This document shows positions 5,701-7,106 of a stretch of DNA of 7,106 nucleotides, in pieces. The notes under the pieces are model-generated. The model worked only from the letters and a program-made list of their open reading frames with translations, did not search any database and was not told the DNA's origin. Source of the DNA: Desulfobacterales bacterium (GTDB lineage Bacteria; Desulfobacterota; Desulfobacteria; Desulfobacterales; JAFDCJ01); the NCBI GenBank assembly GCA_020345785.1, contig CP070771.1:1200689-1207794 (forward strand). Reading direction: 5' to 3'. How positions within the stretch are numbered: the first letter of the stretch is position 1; every line of letters begins with the position of its first letter. The translations under genes and the position numbers were made by a program.

Positions 5701-6957
5701 ATGGCTGAAAAAATCATCATGCCCCAGGGCGGTCAGGACATTAAGGAAGGCCGGGTGCTGCGCTGGCACAAGGCCGAAGGTGACCATGTCAAAAAAGATG
5801 AGGTCATCTGCGAGGTTGAAACCGAAAAGGCGGTTTTTGAAGTAAAGTCGCCGATAGACGGCATTCTGCTCAAAATTGTCGTGCCCGCAGGAAAGGTGGC
5901 CCGCATATTTTCTACCATCGGCTTTGTAGGCCGGCCCGGCGAAAGCATCGAGCTGGAAGACGAGGAGGAAGCGCCTGAGGAGAAAGCGGCAGCCCCGACA
6001 GCTAAGAGAGAGGCCGGCGTCGATGTTGCTGCACTGCGACAGAAGGTGGCGGCCCAAAGCAAAGACCAAAAAAAAGGCCGGATTAAAGCTTCGGGGCGGG
6101 CTAAAAAGCTCGCCGATCAGCATGGCATTGATATTTCCAGAGTCGAAGGCTCCGGACCGAAGGGCCGGATCATCGAAAAAGACGTTCAGGCTTACATCGA
6201 TAAAGGACCGGCCGTTTCCGGGGCCGCTCCCATTGTGGGGGCTGCCGAGCCGGCCCCGGTTGCCGCCGCCGCTCTGCGCGGTCAGACTGTGCCGATGAAC
6301 CGCATACGCAAGGTCATCGCCCGGCGGCTGCAGCAAAGCAAGCAGACGATTCCCCATTTTTATGTCACCGTAAGCGTGGATATGACCGATGCCATTAAGC
6401 AGCGGGAGGCATTGAATGTCAAAGCCGATAGGGACAGCAATGTGTCGCTGAACGACATGGTGATCAAAGCGGCCGCGGTTGCTCTGGGTGAATTTCCGCA
6501 GGTCAACTGCAAAATTGACGAGGACAATCTGATCTACCTGCAGGACATTAATATCGGCGTGGCCGTCGGCCTGGACGATGGTTTGGTCGTGCCCGTCCTG
6601 CCCGAAGTGGAAAATCTTTCGCTGAAAGGCATTGCGAAAAAAACCAAAGAGCTGGTGAATCTTGCCAAGGCCGGCAAGCAGGCCAGCCTGACGCCGGGCA
6701 CCTTCACCATTTCAAACATGGGAATGCTCGATGTCGATAATTTCGTGGCGATCATCAATCCGCCTGAAACGGCCATCCTGGCGGTTGGTTCGGTGCGCAG
6801 GACCCTTGTCGTTGGGGCCGACGATTCTTTCCGGATCCGCGACATGATGTGCATGACGCTGTCGGCCGACCATCGCGCGGTGGACGGGGTTCTGGGTTCG
6901 AAATTTATCAACCGGATAAAGTACGTCCTGGAACATCCGCAGACCCTGATCGGATAG
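5701..6957 (+). CDS. dihydrolipoamide acyltransferase (E2) of the acetoin/pyruvate dehydrogenase complex
   Basis: A 418-residue E2 core protein that takes the acyl group from E1 on a swinging lipoyl arm and transfers it to CoA. One lipoyl domain spans about residues 2-80, with Lys43 in EVETEKAVFEV as the lipoylation site. An acidic/Ala-Pro linker (86-104) leads to the peripheral subunit-binding domain, about 126-166 (RIKASGRAKKLA, then VEGSGPKGRIIEKDV), which docks E1 or E3. A second Ala/Pro linker (168-192) precedes the catalytic domain, about 195-418, with TFTISNMGML (334-343) and the active-site motif DHRAVDG (390-396; His391, Asp395). This is the classical 2-oxoacid dehydrogenase catalytic fold, not the alpha/beta-hydrolase form of some AcoC proteins, so I leave the symbol open. 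AAGGAG stands just before the ATG. The E3 dihydrolipoamide dehydrogenase is not in the window. It may lie beyond the right edge or be shared with other complexes. Confidence 0.94.
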   Translation: MAEKIIMPQGGQDIKEGRVLRWHKAEGDHVKKDEVICEVETEKAVFEVKSPIDGILLKIVVPAGKVARIFSTIGFVGRPGESIELEDEEEAPEEKAAAPTAKREAGVDVAALRQKVAAQSKDQKKGRIKASGRAKKLADQHGIDISRVEGSGPKGRIIEKDVQAYIDKGPAVSGAAPIVGAAEPAPVAAAALRGQTVPMNRIRKVIARRLQQSKQTIPHFYVTVSVDMTDAIKQREALNVKADRDSNVSLNDMVIKAAAVALGEFPQVNCKIDEDNLIYLQDINIGVAVGLDDGLVVPVLPEVENLSLKGIAKKTKELVNLAKAGKQASLTPGTFTISNMGMLDVDNFVAIINPPETAILAVGSVRRTLVVGADDSFRIRDMMCMTLSADHRAVDGVLGSKFINRIKYVLEHPQTLIG

Positions 6958-7106
6958 CAATAAACGATAATTTGGGAGACATTAATAAAGCTTGCTGCTC
7001 ATTCGAAACTATTTGTTGATCTCAAGGCAATAAATCTCAAATCTCAAGCACCAAATTACAAATAAATCTCAAATCTCAATATTCAATGACCAAAACATTC
7101 GCCAAA
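6958..7106. repeat. non-coding end region with degenerate 7-bp repeats
   Basis: After the E2 stop there is no gene and no convincing terminator hairpin. The stretch 7029-7047 recurs exactly at 7061-7079 (19 bases, 32-base period), and inside each copy AAATCTC is repeated in tandem. The bases up to the right edge continue the pattern in degenerate form (AATATTC, AATGACC). It resembles dispersed low-complexity spacer repeats; a comparison with the rest of the genome would be needed to confirm that. Confidence 0.6.

Noticed and set aside
5587..6357. A 256-codon open frame on the - strand
   Set aside because: It overlaps the end of E1 beta and more than half of E2 on the opposite strand, both of which show complete catalytic motifs. 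No recognisable protein or ribosome binding site.
6958..7020. Rho-independent terminator after E2
   Set aside because: I looked for a GC-rich stem followed by T residues and found only weak AT-rich pairings. The operon may continue beyond the right edge.
7029..7079. CRISPR array
   Set aside because: The repeat is 19 bases with a 32-base period, only two copies, and is internally made of 7-base units, so it is a simple repeat.

Overview
The window looks like bacterial chromosome of moderate GC content, with tightly packed genes and short AT-rich spacers built from degenerate 7-bp tandem units. The gene content (an acetoin/pyruvate-type 2-oxoacid dehydrogenase complex, a GYD-domain protein and a DhaK-type kinase) and the spacer style suggest an anaerobic deltaproteobacterium of the Desulfobacterota type. 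That assignment is inference from general resemblance; no rRNA or marker gene is present to prove it.

Layout. Four genes run leftward (- strand). From right to left they are a GntR/UTRA transcription regulator (3304 to 2570), a GYD-domain small protein (2529 to 2245), a TIM-barrel sugar isomerase/epimerase-like protein (2004 to 1174) and a DhaK-type ketose kinase (969 to beyond the left edge, so its C-terminus is missing). Three genes run rightward (+ strand) as a compact operon: E1 alpha (3660-4658), E1 beta (4691-5662) and lipoyl-bearing E2 acyltransferase (5701-6957). E3 (dihydrolipoamide dehydrogenase) is not in the window. The last 149 bases hold no gene, only degenerate 7-bp repeats.

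How the parts may work together. E1 alpha, E1 beta and E2 together form a thiamine-diphosphate/lipoate complex that cleaves acetoin or a 2-oxoacid and makes an acyl-CoA; the E1 alpha sequence is closest to acetoin dehydrogenase (AcoA) in its motifs. The divergently transcribed GntR regulator is the obvious candidate controller. The 355-base region between them contains two nearly identical 36-bp elements (29 of 36 positions) in opposite orientation, each starting with a -35-like TTGAC and each pointing at one of the two transcription units. This is what a regulator controlling both itself and the dehydrogenase operon would need. The kinase and the isomerase downstream on the - strand hint at catabolism of a short ketose, feeding triose or tetrose phosphates to central metabolism, while the complex handles a C2 to C4 product. 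The actual substrate cannot be read from the sequence.

Most notable for follow-up: the paired promoter/operator elements; a leader upstream of dhaK with mutually exclusive inverted repeats abutting its ribosome binding site; replacement of the DhaK catalytic-site lysine by glycine; and inverted arrays of 7-bp repeats between the GYD and isomerase genes.
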